5,582 nt of DNA from positions 1 to 5,582 of the forward strand of contig CAJPLH010000131.1 in the NCBI GenBank assembly GCA_905371275.1. Direction: 5' to 3'. A program made the translations under genes and the position numbers. This document shows, piece by piece, positions 5,575 through 5,582 of this stretch; the stretch's first letter is position 1, and every line of letters starts with the position of its first letter. Below the pieces are notes generated by a model. The model was not told the origin of the DNA. It ran no database searches and saw nothing but the letters and a program-made list of their open reading frames with translations. The DNA comes from Prevotellaceae bacterium. GTDB lineage: Bacteria > Bacteroidota > Bacteroidia > Bacteroidales > Bacteroidaceae.

Positions 5575-5582
5575 TTACTAGC

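Overview
The window looks like a chromosomal piece of a Bacteroidales-type bacterium (phylum Bacteroidota; Prevotella/Porphyromonas/Bacteroides relatives). Three things point there: the ribosomal proteins bS6, bS18 and bL9 have Bacteroidales-like sequences (bS6 starts MNQYETVFILTPVL); the rpsF promoter matches the Bacteroidota form (TTG, 20 nt, TAnnTTTG); and most genes lack a Shine-Dalgarno (SD) sequence. I cannot name the genus from sequence alone.

Layout. Positions 1-1636 (minus strand) hold most of a cytoplasmic family-2-type glycosyltransferase that runs off the left edge without a stop codon. It is followed, 89 bp upstream of its start and on the same strand, by clpC (1726-4236), a complete ClpC-type AAA+ unfoldase. 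The 245-bp region 4237-4481 is a divergent promoter region: a candidate clpC promoter overlapping a palindrome, and a good rpsF promoter followed by a roughly 90-nt leader containing a perfect hairpin. Positions 4482-5552 (plus strand) are the rpsF-rpsR-rplI ribosomal protein operon, tightly packed. The last 30 bp are non-coding.

Two observations stand out. First, the glycosyltransferase gene is bracketed by a perfect 45-bp inverted repeat (1-45 and 1645-1689). One copy is in-frame coding sequence near the C-terminus of the protein; the other lies just upstream of its start codon. Read on the plus strand, the second copy encodes the same C-terminal peptide and then reaches a stop codon after four more codons, beside a hairpin and facing the end of clpC. 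This is what an alternative orientation of the gene, convergent with clpC, would look like. The segment could be invertible, or the repeat could be a foldback or assembly artefact, because the left copy sits exactly at the window edge.

Second, rpsR and rplI each have a near-perfect SD, whereas the glycosyltransferase, clpC and rpsF have none. In Bacteroidota the anti-SD of 16S rRNA is sequestered by bS21, bS18 and bS6, and strong SDs upstream of the bS21 and bS18 genes have been proposed as autoregulatory elements. The rpsR SD fits that model and lies inside the last codons of rpsF, so two of the three pocket proteins sit on either side of it; the rplI SD appears to extend the pattern to a protein outside the pocket.

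Apart from these, the genes are ordinary housekeeping functions. I found no tRNA, rRNA, CRISPR array, transposase or recombinase gene.
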